Source: Maribacter flavus
GTDB lineage: Bacteria > Bacteroidota > Bacteroidia > Flavobacteriales > Flavobacteriaceae
DNA length: 64,000 nucleotides
Direction of reading: 5' to 3'
Assembly (NCBI RefSeq): GCF_008386635.1
Contig: NZ_VUOE01000001.1
Location: forward strand, 496,001-560,000
Every line of letters starts with the position of its first letter. Within the stretch, counting starts at the first letter, position 1. Below, one piece after another: positions 9,117 through 18,587 of this stretch. The notes under the pieces were generated by a model. It saw only the letters and a program-made list of their open reading frames with translations, had not been told where the DNA came from and made no database searches. Position numbers and translations under genes: made by a program.

Positions 9117-9647
9117 ATGTACGAACATACCTTTCCGAATAAAAGGTTTCAATACACCTTGGAGTTTCTGAAAAAGCACATTGATCCCAATGAGGCCATT
9201 TTGGACCTAGGCGTGGAAAATCCTTTTTCGGAAATCATGCAACGGGAAGGCTATACCGTAGAAAACACGAAAGGTGAAGATCTCGATCTGGATTTTTCGT
9301 CGATAATCAATTCCGATGCATCGGTAGTGACGGCTTTTGAAATTTTTGAACACCTTTTGGCTCCTTTGAACGCGCTTTCAAAAATAAAGGCCGATACATT
9401 GGTGGCAAGTATTCCACTCCGACTCTGGTTCTCACCAGCCTATCGAAGTAAAACCGACCCTTGGGACCGGCATTATCACGAATTTGAGGATTGGCAGTTC
9501 GATTGGCTTTTGGAGAAGGCAGGCTGGGAAATACAGGATTCTAAGAAATGGACCCATCCCGTTAAAAAACTAGGTATAAGGCCTATTTTACGAATGTTTA
9601 CACCGCGTTACTATATTGTTTACGCCACTAGGAAAAAAAGCCGTTAA
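9117..9647 (+). CDS. SAM-dependent methyltransferase-like protein
   Basis: A 176-aa protein with a compact class I methyltransferase layout. AILDLGVENPFSEIM corresponds to the SAM-binding motif I region, and VVTAFEIFEHLLAP to the motif near the active site. The glycine-rich loop is weaker than in standard members (DLGVENPF in place of DxGxGxG), so activity is not certain. It ends nine bases before a family 2 glycosyltransferase, suggesting joint action on a cell-surface glycan or lipid. The substrate is unknown. Confidence 0.7.
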   Translation: MYEHTFPNKRFQYTLEFLKKHIDPNEAILDLGVENPFSEIMQREGYTVENTKGEDLDLDFSSIINSDASVVTAFEIFEHLLAPLNALSKIKADTLVASIPLRLWFSPAYRSKTDPWDRHYHEFEDWQFDWLLEKAGWEIQDSKKWTHPVKKLGIRPILRMFTPRYYIVYATRKKSR

Positions 9648-9656
9648 AACCTTTAC

Positions 9657-10511
9657 TTGAAGTATTACATAATCATACCGGCCCATAATGAGGAAGCATG
9701 TATTTCCTTGACCTTGGAATCCGTGATATTGCAGACCCTTCCGCCTAAAAAAGTTGTGGTCGTCAACGACCATTCCAACGATAGCACCCCGGAAATTGTG
9801 GAGACCTTCGCACAAAGTGTACCTTATATCGAATTGCTGAATACAACATCGTACAAAAGCCATATGCCAGGCAGCAAGGTCATCAATGCCTTCAACAAAG
9901 GAATGAAAACGTTGGATGATAATTTTGACTTTATTGTAAAACTTGATGCCGATATCGTTCTGCCGAAGCACTATTTCCAAACTATTTCCAAGATATTCAC
10001 CGAATATCCAAAAGCAGGTATTGCCGGCGGTTTTGCCTACGAACAAGACAGTCAAGGAAATTGGCATTTGAACCACCCAATGAGCAAAACACATGTTAGG
10101 GGCGCATTCAAGTCCTACTCCAAAACCTGTTTTGAGGCCATTGGCGGCCTTAAAAATGCCATGGGCTGGGACACGGTTGACGAATTATTGGCGCAATATC
10201 ACGGATTCCAAGTAATTACGGATGAGAGCCTTCAAGTAAAACACCTCAGGCCCACCGGAACATCTTATAACAGAAAAGCTAGGTTGTTACAAGGACAGGC
10301 CATGTATACCATGCGTTACGGGCTCTTGATTACACTTATCGCGTCACTTAAAATGGCACTCAAATCAAAAAGACCAAAAGTCCTATTTGACAATTTACAA
10401 GGGTATTTTCAGGCTAGTAGTCGGGGCGAAACATTTTTGGTAAGTTCGGAAGAAGGAGAATTCATTCGCGGTTTACGGTGGAAGAATATAAAATCTAAGC
10501 TGACCAATTAA
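9657..10511 (+). CDS. family 2 glycosyltransferase
   Basis: A 284-aa GT-A glycosyltransferase without membrane anchor segments at its N-terminus. It begins at a TTG codon: the first beta strand (YYIIIPAHNEE) starts two residues later, and no ATG stands closer. VVVNDHSNDST binds the nucleotide sugar, and the metal-binding DAD is at residues 97-99 in KLDADIVLP. The acidic catalytic region appears around the MGWDTVDE segment. It forms a pair with the upstream methyltransferase-like gene and is closed by a strong hairpin terminator. The sugar and acceptor are unknown. Confidence 0.88.
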   Translation: MKYYIIIPAHNEEACISLTLESVILQTLPPKKVVVVNDHSNDSTPEIVETFAQSVPYIELLNTTSYKSHMPGSKVINAFNKGMKTLDDNFDFIVKLDADIVLPKHYFQTISKIFTEYPKAGIAGGFAYEQDSQGNWHLNHPMSKTHVRGAFKSYSKTCFEAIGGLKNAMGWDTVDELLAQYHGFQVITDESLQVKHLRPTGTSYNRKARLLQGQAMYTMRYGLLITLIASLKMALKSKRPKVLFDNLQGYFQASSRGETFLVSSEEGEFIRGLRWKNIKSKLTN

Positions 10512-10541
10512 AAAAGCCATTCCGTATGGAATGGCTTTTTT
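10511..10541. terminator. bidirectional terminator
   Basis: Perfect 13-bp inverted repeat AAAAAGCCATTCC / GGAATGGCTTTTT with a 4-nt loop, starting right at the glycosyltransferase stop codon. The A-run and T-run allow termination from both sides, serving the convergent ompH gene as well. Confidence 0.9.
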
Positions 10542-10559
10542 AATTATATTAAGATGTTC

Positions 10560-11069
10560 TTAAATCCCCAATTCCTTTTTCACGTCTGCCAATAGGTCTT
10601 TACCCGTAGCTACGATCAATCCACCACCTGGTTGTGCATCGATAACATAATCGATACCTTGGGCCGCGGCAACCCTTTCTATGGCCGCTTTGGCCTTTTC
10701 GGAGATAGGGGCGAACAATTCGGCCTGTTTCTTTTGGATTTCCTGTTGGGCATTTTGTTGGAACTCACCAACCGTTTTTTCCATGCCTTGAAGCTCCACC
10801 GCTCTCTTTTCATTTTCCTCTTTTGATTTGGAGGCCGCTTCATTCTGATATTGGGTGTACTTATTTCGTAATTCGGTCATAGAGGCCTGGATATCCGCAC
10901 CATAAGTTTCCTGCAACTTCTTTAGTTCCGCCTCGGCAGCTTTCATCTCCGGCATGGCAGAAAGCAACTGGGTAACATCTATATGAGCTACTTTACTCTG
11001 CGCATTTACAAAACTGGTCGCCGCCACGAACAACATTAAGGCAACCGCAATTTTCTTTACTTGTTTCAT
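10560..11069 (-). CDS. OmpH/Skp-family periplasmic chaperone
   Basis: A 169-aa protein with a signal peptide (cut after VNAQ) followed by the OmpH/Skp core: VAHIDVTQLLSAMPE, a long charged helix and the closing GIDYVIDAQPGG strand. Skp trimers hold unfolded outer-membrane proteins in the periplasm and hand them to the BAM complex. It is the last gene of the uppS-bamA-ompH-ompH block, 49 bases after a second ompH paralogue. Confidence 0.93.
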   Translation of the reverse strand: MKQVKKIAVALMLFVAATSFVNAQSKVAHIDVTQLLSAMPEMKAAEAELKKLQETYGADIQASMTELRNKYTQYQNEAASKSKEENEKRAVELQGMEKTVGEFQQNAQQEIQKKQAELFAPISEKAKAAIERVAAAQGIDYVIDAQPGGGLIVATGKDLLADVKKELGI

Positions 11070-11118
11070 GAGTTAAAATTTAATTCTTATTTGAGTATTA
11101 ATTAATGGTTTCTGATTT

Positions 11119-11961
11119 CTAGTCAATATCGGATTCCTTTCCCGAGTTATCGTTATTTCTTTCTGCTTCTTTCTCCTTTTTCTTAGCCTCTCTTTCCTCT
11201 AACAATTTTTTTCGCCGTTCCTCATAGGCTTTCTTTCGTTCTTCGCGCAATTTAAGTTGTTCCTCACGCTTTTCAGCAGCGGTTTTCTCCCGGGCTGCCT
11301 GAGCCTCTGCAGCTCTGTCTATTCGTTCCTGTAAAGCTTCCGAAACCTCCTCTTCCGCCTCTATTTCATCCTCTCCTTCAAAAGCCTCCAACCTACTCCT
11401 ACTGTCCGTACCTTCCTTCGGCTTGCTAATCTTTCTGGTCCTTGCAATACCCCTGAGAACCAAATCGCTAATATCGTGCCTTTTTTCGGAGTACAACATT
11501 ACAACATCCGCAGATTTATCAAAAATAAAATCATATTTTTTATTGGCACCCAATTTTTGAACCTCATTAAAAACCTGATCTTGGATTGGCTGTATCAACC
11601 GGCGTTTTTGGAGCACCAAGTCCCCTTGCGGACCAAAGCGGTCTTGTTGGTATTCGATCATCTCTTTCTCCAAGATCTGGATTTCTTCCTCGCGTTCCTC
11701 AATGAGTTCAGGAGTCAGCAATACCTTTTCGGCCATTAAATCCTTCTTCATCTGTTCCACCACACTTTGCTTTTGCTCGATTTCCACTTTCCATTTTTGG
11801 ACTTTGGTATCCAACTGGGCACTGGCATCACGGTATTCTTCCACATTTTCAAGTATGTATTCCATGTCCACATAGGCGATTCGAACACCTCTTTGGGCCA
11901 TGGAAACCAAACCCATAAGAACGGTCACAAGAAATAAAAGAACTTTTGTTTTTGACTTCAT
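11119..11961 (-). CDS. OmpH-family protein with charged C-terminal tail
   Basis: A 280-aa OmpH paralogue: signal peptide to about residue 22, then RIAYVDMEYILENVEEY and the coiled-coil chaperone arms. From about residue 180 a tail very rich in Glu, Lys and Arg is added, which ordinary Skp lacks. Tandem OmpH genes after bamA are common in Bacteroidota. The extra tail may extend the coiled coil or interact with the envelope; its role is not known. Probably a periplasmic chaperone for outer-membrane proteins. Confidence 0.9.
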   Translation of the reverse strand: MKSKTKVLLFLVTVLMGLVSMAQRGVRIAYVDMEYILENVEEYRDASAQLDTKVQKWKVEIEQKQSVVEQMKKDLMAEKVLLTPELIEEREEEIQILEKEMIEYQQDRFGPQGDLVLQKRRLIQPIQDQVFNEVQKLGANKKYDFIFDKSADVVMLYSEKRHDISDLVLRGIARTRKISKPKEGTDSRSRLEAFEGEDEIEAEEEVSEALQERIDRAAEAQAAREKTAAEKREEQLKLREERKKAYEERRKKLLEEREAKKKEKEAERNNDNSGKESDID

Positions 11962-12065
11962 TATTGATATCGTTTAATCTAATAGAAAATATCGTGCCAA
12001 AATTACTAAAACTTTTAAAATGAAAGGATTAGCATAAAGACCGATTCTATAATTCCAATTTAAAT

Positions 12066-14684
12066 TTAGAACTGCTGACCAATTATGAAGTGCGTTTGCC
12101 ATCCGCTTGGACCATTGCCTATGGATTGCGGCCTTAAGTCCTCATCGAACCCATAGCCAAAATCAATCCCCAATAAACCAAACGCTGGCATAAAGATGCG
12201 AAGCCCCACACCGGCCGATCGTTTTAATTGAAACGGATTAAACTGCTGAAAATTGTTGAAGGAATTACCTGCTTCCAAAAAGGTAAGTCCGTAAATGGAT
12301 GCCGAAGGTTTTAAGGTAAGCGGATATCGTAACTCCATGGAGAACTTATTATAGATCAATCCACCCTCCTGTTGCCTTGTGACAGGATCAATCGGAGTCA
12401 AGGATTGATTTTCGTACCCCCTAAGCTGAACAATGTCCCGTCCATCCAATGTGAAGTTGTTGAGACCGTCACCACCAACGAAAAAACGTTCAAAAGGAAC
12501 ATCTCCCGTATCGCTGTTGTAATTTCCCAAAAACCCGAATTCCGCATTGGTACGCAACACCAAGGATTTGTCCGCACTACCCAACAGGGTAGTATACCAA
12601 TCTCCTTTGAATTTGATTTTATAATACTCCAATAACCTGAAACGCTCTTGATCTATTTCTTCCAATTCTGTTGCCTCAGCAGCAGTAAGTCCTTCTTGGG
12701 TCGTAAATCGTTTCTCAGTAAGTTCTGTGCTCCGTTGTTTCAAAGCTCCAAAATCCTTGTTACTAAAAAGAGAATAGGGTGGTGTGAATTTCGCTGTAAT
12801 CTCAAAATTGGACCCCCCTCTTGGAAATATACGGCCACCTTCCATAGCGTTCCGATTGATTCCTATGGTATAGGCAATGGAATTGGCTTTCCCGTTCCCA
12901 AAATTGAATAGACCAATGTTGTAGTTTCTAAAGTCGTACAACTGGTATCCCAAGGAATGTGAAATGGTAAAGAAATCATCTGGCCATTGCACCCTTTTGG
13001 CCAAACCAAGACTTACACCTGTAATCGAGAATTGCTGATCTTTGTTTACATCGATTCCCCTATTTGTAAAAGAAGCGGCAAACTGTTGCGTTCTTGAAAC
13101 GTTCAAATTAAATCGAACCGGCTTCTTTCCTCCCATCCAAGGTTCTGCGAAGTTCAAGCTATACACCCTAAAGGTCCGGCTGGCCTGTAATCGCAGGGCA
13201 AACGTTTGCCCGTCGCCCATGGGAACAGGCTTATACGCCTCTCCTTTGAACAAGTTCTGAATCGAAAAATTATTGAAAGACAATCCCAAGGTTCCTATAA
13301 AACCTCCTCCACCATAGCCTCCTTGCAATTCAATTTGACTGGAACCCGACTCCACCAAGCTCCAAGCCAAATCTACGGTACCTTCATTTGGGTTGGCATT
13401 CAGGACATCGGGTTTGATCTGTTCCGCATCAAAAAAGCCCAGTTGGCCCAATTCACGGATACTTCTAATGATGTCCGACTTATTATATTTTTGTCCTGGG
13501 CGTGTACGTAATTCCCTGTAGATTACATGATCATTCGTCTTATCGTTTCCGGATACGGTCACATGGTCCAGAAAGGTCTCCTTTCCTTCAATAATCCTAA
13601 TTTCAAAATTGATAGTGTCGTTCGCTGCCGAAACCTCTACCGGATTTATCGTGGAAAACAAGTATCCATTATTTTGGTACAAACTAGTTACATCATACGG
13701 TTCCGGTTTGCTATTGTCCGCAATACGTTCCCGTAACAACACTCCATTGTAGGTTGCGCCTTTCTTGATTCCCAACACCTGATGTAATTGACGATCGGTG
13801 TATACTGTATTGCCTACGAAGTCGATATCCCCAAAATAATACTTGTTTCCTTCCTCTACCTTGATTTTTAAAAGAATGTTGTTCTCATCTACTTTTTCAA
13901 GCGTATCTGAAATTACCCTGGCATCACGGAATCCATTTTCGGCATATTTATCCACCAACAAATCCAAATCTTCCTCATAATCATCTTTGATATACTTCGA
14001 TTTTTTCCAAAACCTCCCAAATCGCTTACGTTTTGTGCTTTTTAAGGCCTTTCTCAACTTTTTATCGGAGAGCTCCTCGTTGCCTTCAAAAACAATTTCC
14101 TTAATTTTTACCTTATCGCCCTTGTTGACATTCACCACCATTTTTCGGGCATTCGTTTCGGACGTATCTACGGCGGTAATGATGTTGACCCTGGTATTAA
14201 GATAACCCTGCTTTTTATATTTATTGGTGAGATAGTTTTTTGTGTTGGAAATCAGACTCTCTGTAATCTTTTTCCCTTTTTTAAGATCCGTATCGTTTCT
14301 GAGTTCGTCAACTTTACGAGGTTTGACGCCATTAAAGGTCACATCCGTCAAAGTGGGACGCTCGATAATCTGAAGTTCAAGGAAGATATTGTTGTCCTCA
14401 ATGTTGGTTATGAAAAAATCTATGGATGTAAAAAGCTCCAATCCCCAGAGTTTATTGATAACTTCACTGATTTGCTCCCCTGGAACTGTAATTGGCTGAC
14501 CCACCCGAAGCCCCGTATAGGTCTTTACGGTCTGTTCGTTGTAACTTTCCAATCCGGTCACCTCCAAACCGCCTAAAATATATGTTTGCCCATTTTCATA
14601 GGAGAGGTCCTGTGAGAAGGCGTTTGTTAAGATAAAAAGGAGTAGGATGGTCAGTAAGTGGTTCACGGATATGAACCTGGTCAT
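12066..14684 (-). CDS. bamA: outer-membrane assembly factor BamA
   Basis: An outer-membrane protein of the BamA/Omp85 family, about 872 aa. I choose the ATG at 14684, which begins MTRFISVNHLL and a clean signal peptide ending at AFSQ. A start at 14717 would overlap uppS and displace the signal. Five POTRA-like repeats follow (for example ILGGLEVTGLESYNEQTV and EIVFEGNEELSDKKLRKAL), then the 16-strand barrel. It ends in the phenylalanine of FIIGQQF, the typical outer-membrane insertion signal. It inserts beta barrels into the outer membrane, with the downstream OmpH proteins as likely partners. Confidence 0.96.
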   Translation of the reverse strand: MTRFISVNHLLTILLLFILTNAFSQDLSYENGQTYILGGLEVTGLESYNEQTVKTYTGLRVGQPITVPGEQISEVINKLWGLELFTSIDFFITNIEDNNIFLELQIIERPTLTDVTFNGVKPRKVDELRNDTDLKKGKKITESLISNTKNYLTNKYKKQGYLNTRVNIITAVDTSETNARKMVVNVNKGDKVKIKEIVFEGNEELSDKKLRKALKSTKRKRFGRFWKKSKYIKDDYEEDLDLLVDKYAENGFRDARVISDTLEKVDENNILLKIKVEEGNKYYFGDIDFVGNTVYTDRQLHQVLGIKKGATYNGVLLRERIADNSKPEPYDVTSLYQNNGYLFSTINPVEVSAANDTINFEIRIIEGKETFLDHVTVSGNDKTNDHVIYRELRTRPGQKYNKSDIIRSIRELGQLGFFDAEQIKPDVLNANPNEGTVDLAWSLVESGSSQIELQGGYGGGGFIGTLGLSFNNFSIQNLFKGEAYKPVPMGDGQTFALRLQASRTFRVYSLNFAEPWMGGKKPVRFNLNVSRTQQFAASFTNRGIDVNKDQQFSITGVSLGLAKRVQWPDDFFTISHSLGYQLYDFRNYNIGLFNFGNGKANSIAYTIGINRNAMEGGRIFPRGGSNFEITAKFTPPYSLFSNKDFGALKQRSTELTEKRFTTQEGLTAAEATELEEIDQERFRLLEYYKIKFKGDWYTTLLGSADKSLVLRTNAEFGFLGNYNSDTGDVPFERFFVGGDGLNNFTLDGRDIVQLRGYENQSLTPIDPVTRQQEGGLIYNKFSMELRYPLTLKPSASIYGLTFLEAGNSFNNFQQFNPFQLKRSAGVGLRIFMPAFGLLGIDFGYGFDEDLRPQSIGNGPSGWQTHFIIGQQF

Positions 14685-14688
14685 ATCT

Positions 14689-15438
14689 CTAAATGAGTTG
14701 TTCGCTAGTTTTTCCAAATCTTCGTTCTCTGTTCTGGTAATTTTTTATGGCCTCTACCAAATGATGCTCATTAAAATCAGGCCAAAATACATCAATAAAA
14801 TATAATTCGGCGTATGCGATCTGCCATAATAAAAAATTGCTGATCCGATGTTCTCCACTCGTTCGGATTAGCAAGTCTACGTCTGGCAAATTTCGCGTGT
14901 AAAGATGGTCATTAATAATGGTTTCGTCAATATTTTCGGGCGAAATTATATTATTTTTAACTTTGGATGCTATCGATTTTATGGCGGATTGCAGCTCTTC
15001 CCTAGAGCCATAACTGAGCGCCAATGTCAGCATCATGCCAGTGTGGTGCTCGGTCTTTTTAATGACCTCCAAAAGTTCCAAACGGGCCTTATCAGGCAAG
15101 GCCGAAATATTCCCGATGGTATTCAAACGAATATTGTTTTCCGAAAAAGTTGTCAACTCCTTACGCAAGGAAGAAACCAATAGGCGCATTAACGTATCCA
15201 CTTCAATTTTGGGCCGGTTCCAATTTTCCGTTGAAAACGTATACAAAGTAAGAAACTCTATCCCAAGCTTTACGCAATTTTCTACCGTAGACCGAACGGT
15301 CTTTACCCCGTTTTCATGACCAAAAACTCTTAATTTTCCCCGCTCTTTGGCCCATCTACCATTACCATCCATGATGATGGCCATGTGACGTGGTAAATTA
15401 TGTGAATCAATATCGTCTATATTACTTTCCATTGTCAT
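14689..15438 (-). CDS. uppS: undecaprenyl diphosphate synthase
   Basis: A 249-aa cis-prenyltransferase that extends farnesyl diphosphate with isopentenyl diphosphate to the C55 carrier for peptidoglycan and surface glycans. Visible motifs are MDGNGRWA with catalytic Asp24, the GHENG segment, TLYTFSTENW and the C-terminal RTSGEHRISNFLLWQIAYAE. It sits four bases upstream of bamA and immediately downstream of the DUF6089 gene, so all are probably co-transcribed. Confidence 0.97.
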   Translation of the reverse strand: MTMESNIDDIDSHNLPRHMAIIMDGNGRWAKERGKLRVFGHENGVKTVRSTVENCVKLGIEFLTLYTFSTENWNRPKIEVDTLMRLLVSSLRKELTTFSENNIRLNTIGNISALPDKARLELLEVIKKTEHHTGMMLTLALSYGSREELQSAIKSIASKVKNNIISPENIDETIINDHLYTRNLPDVDLLIRTSGEHRISNFLLWQIAYAELYFIDVFWPDFNEHHLVEAIKNYQNRERRFGKTSEQLI

Positions 15439-16128
15439 TTATTGAAAGCAATCCTGGCAGGGTTTTCTTCCAAAGGTGTAGGTCAAGGTCACCCCAGAGA
15501 AAACGTACCAATCATCGCTGAAAATATTTCCAAAAGCGAACTCCTCAAAATTGGAACCTTCTGGATTACTGGCGTCCAGATTATCCGTAAAAGTATATCT
15601 GGCACCAATTTCCGCACCAAAAATAAGAAACTGGTTGATACGATACTTAAAACCTACGGTCATTGGTATTGCAAAAGAGCCATCGGACTGTGATAAATCC
15701 TGTAAAACCCCACCGTTGAAATAGCTGTAATCGTACCTAAAATAGGTCACTCCCGTATATAGGTAAGGAGTAAAAGCCGGCCCCAACTTGTGCAAATTAT
15801 AATCCACAAAATTAAATTCCAGCCCCGCGGAACCTTCTAAAATGGCATTATCTACCACATAGCCCCTCTGTTGCCTTGAAGTATCGCTGGACTTTGTATC
15901 GTCCGCAGTGAATTTCCCGTAAGTAAGACTGCCTCTCCAAGCATATCTTTTGCTAATATTCCATTTAAACACGCCCCCAAATGCCAAATCTGACGGAAGA
16001 ATATAATTGGTCCTTCCAACATCCCCGATCATATTGGCCCCTCCGGCAAAAACACCTACTTCGTACATCTGGGCATTAAGACCCATTGATGCCATTAAAA
16101 AAGTAAGCAGTACCAAGCTACGTATCAT
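15439..16128 (-). CDS. DUF6089 outer-membrane beta-barrel protein
   Basis: A 229-aa protein with a signal peptide (cut near LNAQ) and alternating hydrophobic strands of a small porin-like barrel. It has the GVFAGGANMIGDVG opening and TYTFGRKPCQDCFQ end typical of the DUF6089 family, which lies beside uppS/bamA in Bacteroidota. Two cysteines near the C-terminus are conserved-looking. No molecular function is established. It abuts uppS with no intergenic space, so it is part of the envelope operon. Confidence 0.82.
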   Translation of the reverse strand: MIRSLVLLTFLMASMGLNAQMYEVGVFAGGANMIGDVGRTNYILPSDLAFGGVFKWNISKRYAWRGSLTYGKFTADDTKSSDTSRQQRGYVVDNAILEGSAGLEFNFVDYNLHKLGPAFTPYLYTGVTYFRYDYSYFNGGVLQDLSQSDGSFAIPMTVGFKYRINQFLIFGAEIGARYTFTDNLDASNPEGSNFEEFAFGNIFSDDWYVFSGVTLTYTFGRKPCQDCFQ

Positions 16129-16238
16129 ATAAAGAATCGTTTACAGGGGTGTTTAGTTAACATAATCGACGTTTTGGCCCAAAGGGCGTTCTCACAAGGT
16201 AAACAGAATTTAACGGTAAATATTGTTCAAGGGAAAGT

Positions 16239-17123
16239 TCAATTTCTCCGGTCCTCGCCCCATAATAATTTGTTCCGAAGGGTCTTCAGGAAGCTTTCAG
16301 AATTGTATTCTATCATTCGGATTGTAAAAGGGGCCTTGGTGATTGTAATTTCGTTGCCATTTTCAAGGGAGGCTATACGGGAATCCAAGGAAACCAAGTG
16401 GTTTTCCTCACGACCTGAAACCCGCAACCTAATTTCCGTATCATCCGAAATCACCAAAGGCCTTGCATTGAGGTTATGGGGAGCAATGGGCGTTAAGACC
16501 AAGGATTTGGCGGTTGGCACCATGACAGGACCTCCACAGCTCAGCGAGTAACCCGTAGAACCCGTGGGGGTGGAAATAATGAGTCCGTCCGCCCAATAGG
16601 AGGTTAAATATTCATTGTTCAGATAGGTCTCCACGGTAATCATGGAGGTGGTATCCTTTCTGCTTACCGTTATTTCGTTCAATGCAAAATTCAATTCCCC
16701 AAACTCAACGTCCAAAGCATCGGCATGTATCTGAACCAGGCTTCTTTCCACAATCGTGTAGTCGCCCTTTAAAAATTCCCGAACCACTTTTCGTACATCT
16801 TCCTTCTTAAAGGTGGACAAAAACCCTAACCGACCCGTATTGACACCAACAATGGGAATTCCAAGATCCTTGACAAAGGTCGTGGCGCGAAGGATGGTAC
16901 CATCGCCGCCAAAACTTACGAACATATCAAATGAAGTGTCCAGACCTTTTAAGGCCGTGAAGGTGGAAAAGGATGCTTCCGCATTTTTCGATTTGTATAA
17001 ATGGTAGAATTCTTCTTCTATGTAGACCTCTGAAGAAGCGTCCTTTGCAATTTCGTTCAAAAGCTCCTCCAAATATTCAATGGCATTGTCCTGGTATATT
17101 TGACCGTAAACCGCAACCTTCAT
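16239..17123 (-). CDS. nadK: NAD kinase
   Basis: A 294-aa NAD(+) kinase producing NADP from NAD and ATP or polyphosphate in the cytoplasm. It has the diagnostic GGDGT motif at residues 72-76 and the NAD-binding STPTGSTGYSLSCGGP segment, followed by PLVISDDTEI. It begins one base after the CBS gene ends. The 110-bp gap to the DUF6089 gene holds no clear terminator, so transcription may continue. Confidence 0.96.
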   Translation of the reverse strand: MKVAVYGQIYQDNAIEYLEELLNEIAKDASSEVYIEEEFYHLYKSKNAEASFSTFTALKGLDTSFDMFVSFGGDGTILRATTFVKDLGIPIVGVNTGRLGFLSTFKKEDVRKVVREFLKGDYTIVERSLVQIHADALDVEFGELNFALNEITVSRKDTTSMITVETYLNNEYLTSYWADGLIISTPTGSTGYSLSCGGPVMVPTAKSLVLTPIAPHNLNARPLVISDDTEIRLRVSGREENHLVSLDSRIASLENGNEITITKAPFTIRMIEYNSESFLKTLRNKLLWGEDRRN

Positions 17124-17124
17124 A

Positions 17125-17781
17125 CTAGACGTTTAGGTACTTGTCCAAATAGTCCGACCTGTTTTTCAAATCTTCCAAAAATTGATCGTCGCTATTGCCA
17201 AAGATTATTTGGTAGTTATAGCGTCTAAACGTTTGTAGGACCTTGTCAAAGTTGGCAGTGCTTATTTTGATGGTTACCTGTACCACGTCATTTTGCATAT
17301 CTGTGATAAAACCGCCAATGAGTCGGGCATTGTTACTCTCAACTATCTGGGAAATCTCACTGAAGGAGTAGTCCTTAATGCCGGTGGCGACCACCAAAAT
17401 GTTTCCCGGGTCCGTAAAGAAGGGCGTGTCTATAAATTCAGAGACGATATCGGTAAGGTCATAATAGCCCACCACTTTTTCCACCTCGTCCAAAATAGGG
17501 ACCAGATTCGCCTCGTTTCGGGCAAATACTTCCAGCACATCCAACCAGCTCGTTTCGTTCCTTACAAAAAACGTTTCCAGATCATAGCGGTATTCATCAA
17601 TCTTGGAATCGTCCGAAACAACGTCCATGTCATTTTCGGAAAACACACCTAGAAATCGGTCCTCTTCCATGACCGCTATATGGGAAAACGTGTTTTGCTT
17701 AAAGAACTCCATAAGTTCCCCACACGTAGTCTGGACATCGAAAACCGGTAAGTTGGAAATTATATGTTGTTGAATATTCAT
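17125..17781 (-). CDS. CBS-domain protein
   Basis: A 218-aa protein with two CBS motifs in its first 130 residues (FSHIAVMEEDRFLGVFSENDMD and NLVPILDEVEKVVGYYDLTDIV), followed by an ACT-like region. The start at 17781 (MNIQQHIIS) is preferred to 17808, since the extra nine residues run into the shared promoter with pdxJ. CBS pairs bind adenosyl ligands and often regulate enzymes. Directly upstream of nadK, it may sense the adenylate or NAD state, but that is inference. Confidence 0.85.
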   Translation of the reverse strand: MNIQQHIISNLPVFDVQTTCGELMEFFKQNTFSHIAVMEEDRFLGVFSENDMDVVSDDSKIDEYRYDLETFFVRNETSWLDVLEVFARNEANLVPILDEVEKVVGYYDLTDIVSEFIDTPFFTDPGNILVVATGIKDYSFSEISQIVESNNARLIGGFITDMQNDVVQVTIKISTANFDKVLQTFRRYNYQIIFGNSDDQFLEDLKNRSDYLDKYLNV

Positions 17782-17838
17782 AGCCGAAATTATAACGCAA
17801 AATAACAATTAATAATATCAAAAGGCGTGCCTTATTCG

Positions 17839-17846
17839 TATTTTTG
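17839..17846 (+). promoter_or_regulatory. -7 promoter box of pdxJ
   Basis: TATTTTTG fits the Bacteroidota TAnnTTTG box and lies 28 bases before the pdxJ ATG, in the intergenic region shared with the divergent CBS gene. No convincing TTTG -33 element is seen. Confidence 0.4.
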
Positions 17847-17873
17847 GGCTCCTTATAGTATATTATCGACAAT

Positions 17874-18587
17874 ATGACGAAACTAAGTGTCAATGTGAAC
17901 AAAATTGCCACCTTGCGAAACGCCCGCGGTGGAAATGTGCCCAATTTGCTGAAAGTTGCTGCGGATATTGAACGATTCGGCGCCCATGGAATTACCATCC
18001 ATCCCAGACCGGACGAGCGCCATATTCGTTACCAGGATGCAAGGGACTTGAAGGATATCGTTACTACCGAGTTTAACATAGAAGGAAACCCGAACCCGAA
18101 ATTCATAGATCTTGTGCTAGCGATAAAACCGGATCAGGTAACCTTAGTACCCGATGCGGAGGATGCCATAACTTCCAATGCCGGTTGGGACACTCTAAAA
18201 CATAGGTCCTTTTTGAAAGAAGTGATTGCGGAGTTCAAAAATGCGGGTATACGAACCTCCATCTTTGTGGACCCGGACCCAAACCTGGTGGCAGGCGCGA
18301 AGGAAACTGGCACGGATCGAATAGAACTTTATACGGAAAGCTATGCAACGGGCTATGCAACGGATAGGGAGCGAGCCATCTTACCGTTTGTGGAAGCCGC
18401 AAAAAAGGCCAACGAACTGGAACTTGGCATCAATGCGGGCCATGACCTCAGCTTGGACAACATTCAATATTTTGGACAGAACATTCCCAGTTTGTTGGAA
18501 GTTTCCATTGGCCATGCCTTGATCTGCGAATCCATTTACCTGGGATTGGAAAACGTGGTGAACATGTACATAAACAAATTGAAATGA
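17874..18587 (+). CDS. pdxJ: pyridoxine 5'-phosphate synthase
   Basis: A 237-aa TIM-barrel enzyme that condenses 1-deoxyxylulose 5-phosphate with 3-amino-2-oxopropyl phosphate to pyridoxine phosphate. Seen are [27 protein letters not shown] (His43 onward) and the C-terminal [14 protein letters not shown] phosphate-binding region. The next gene starts inside its stop codon (ATGA overlap), so the hydrolase is translationally coupled. It is divergent from the CBS-nadK unit. Confidence 0.96.
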   Translation: MTKLSVNVNKIATLRNARGGNVPNLLKVAADIERFGAHGITIHPRPDERHIRYQDARDLKDIVTTEFNIEGNPNPKFIDLVLAIKPDQVTLVPDAEDAITSNAGWDTLKHRSFLKEVIAEFKNAGIRTSIFVDPDPNLVAGAKETGTDRIELYTESYATGYATDRERAILPFVEAAKKANELELGINAGHDLSLDNIQYFGQNIPSLLEVSIGHALICESIYLGLENVVNMYINKLK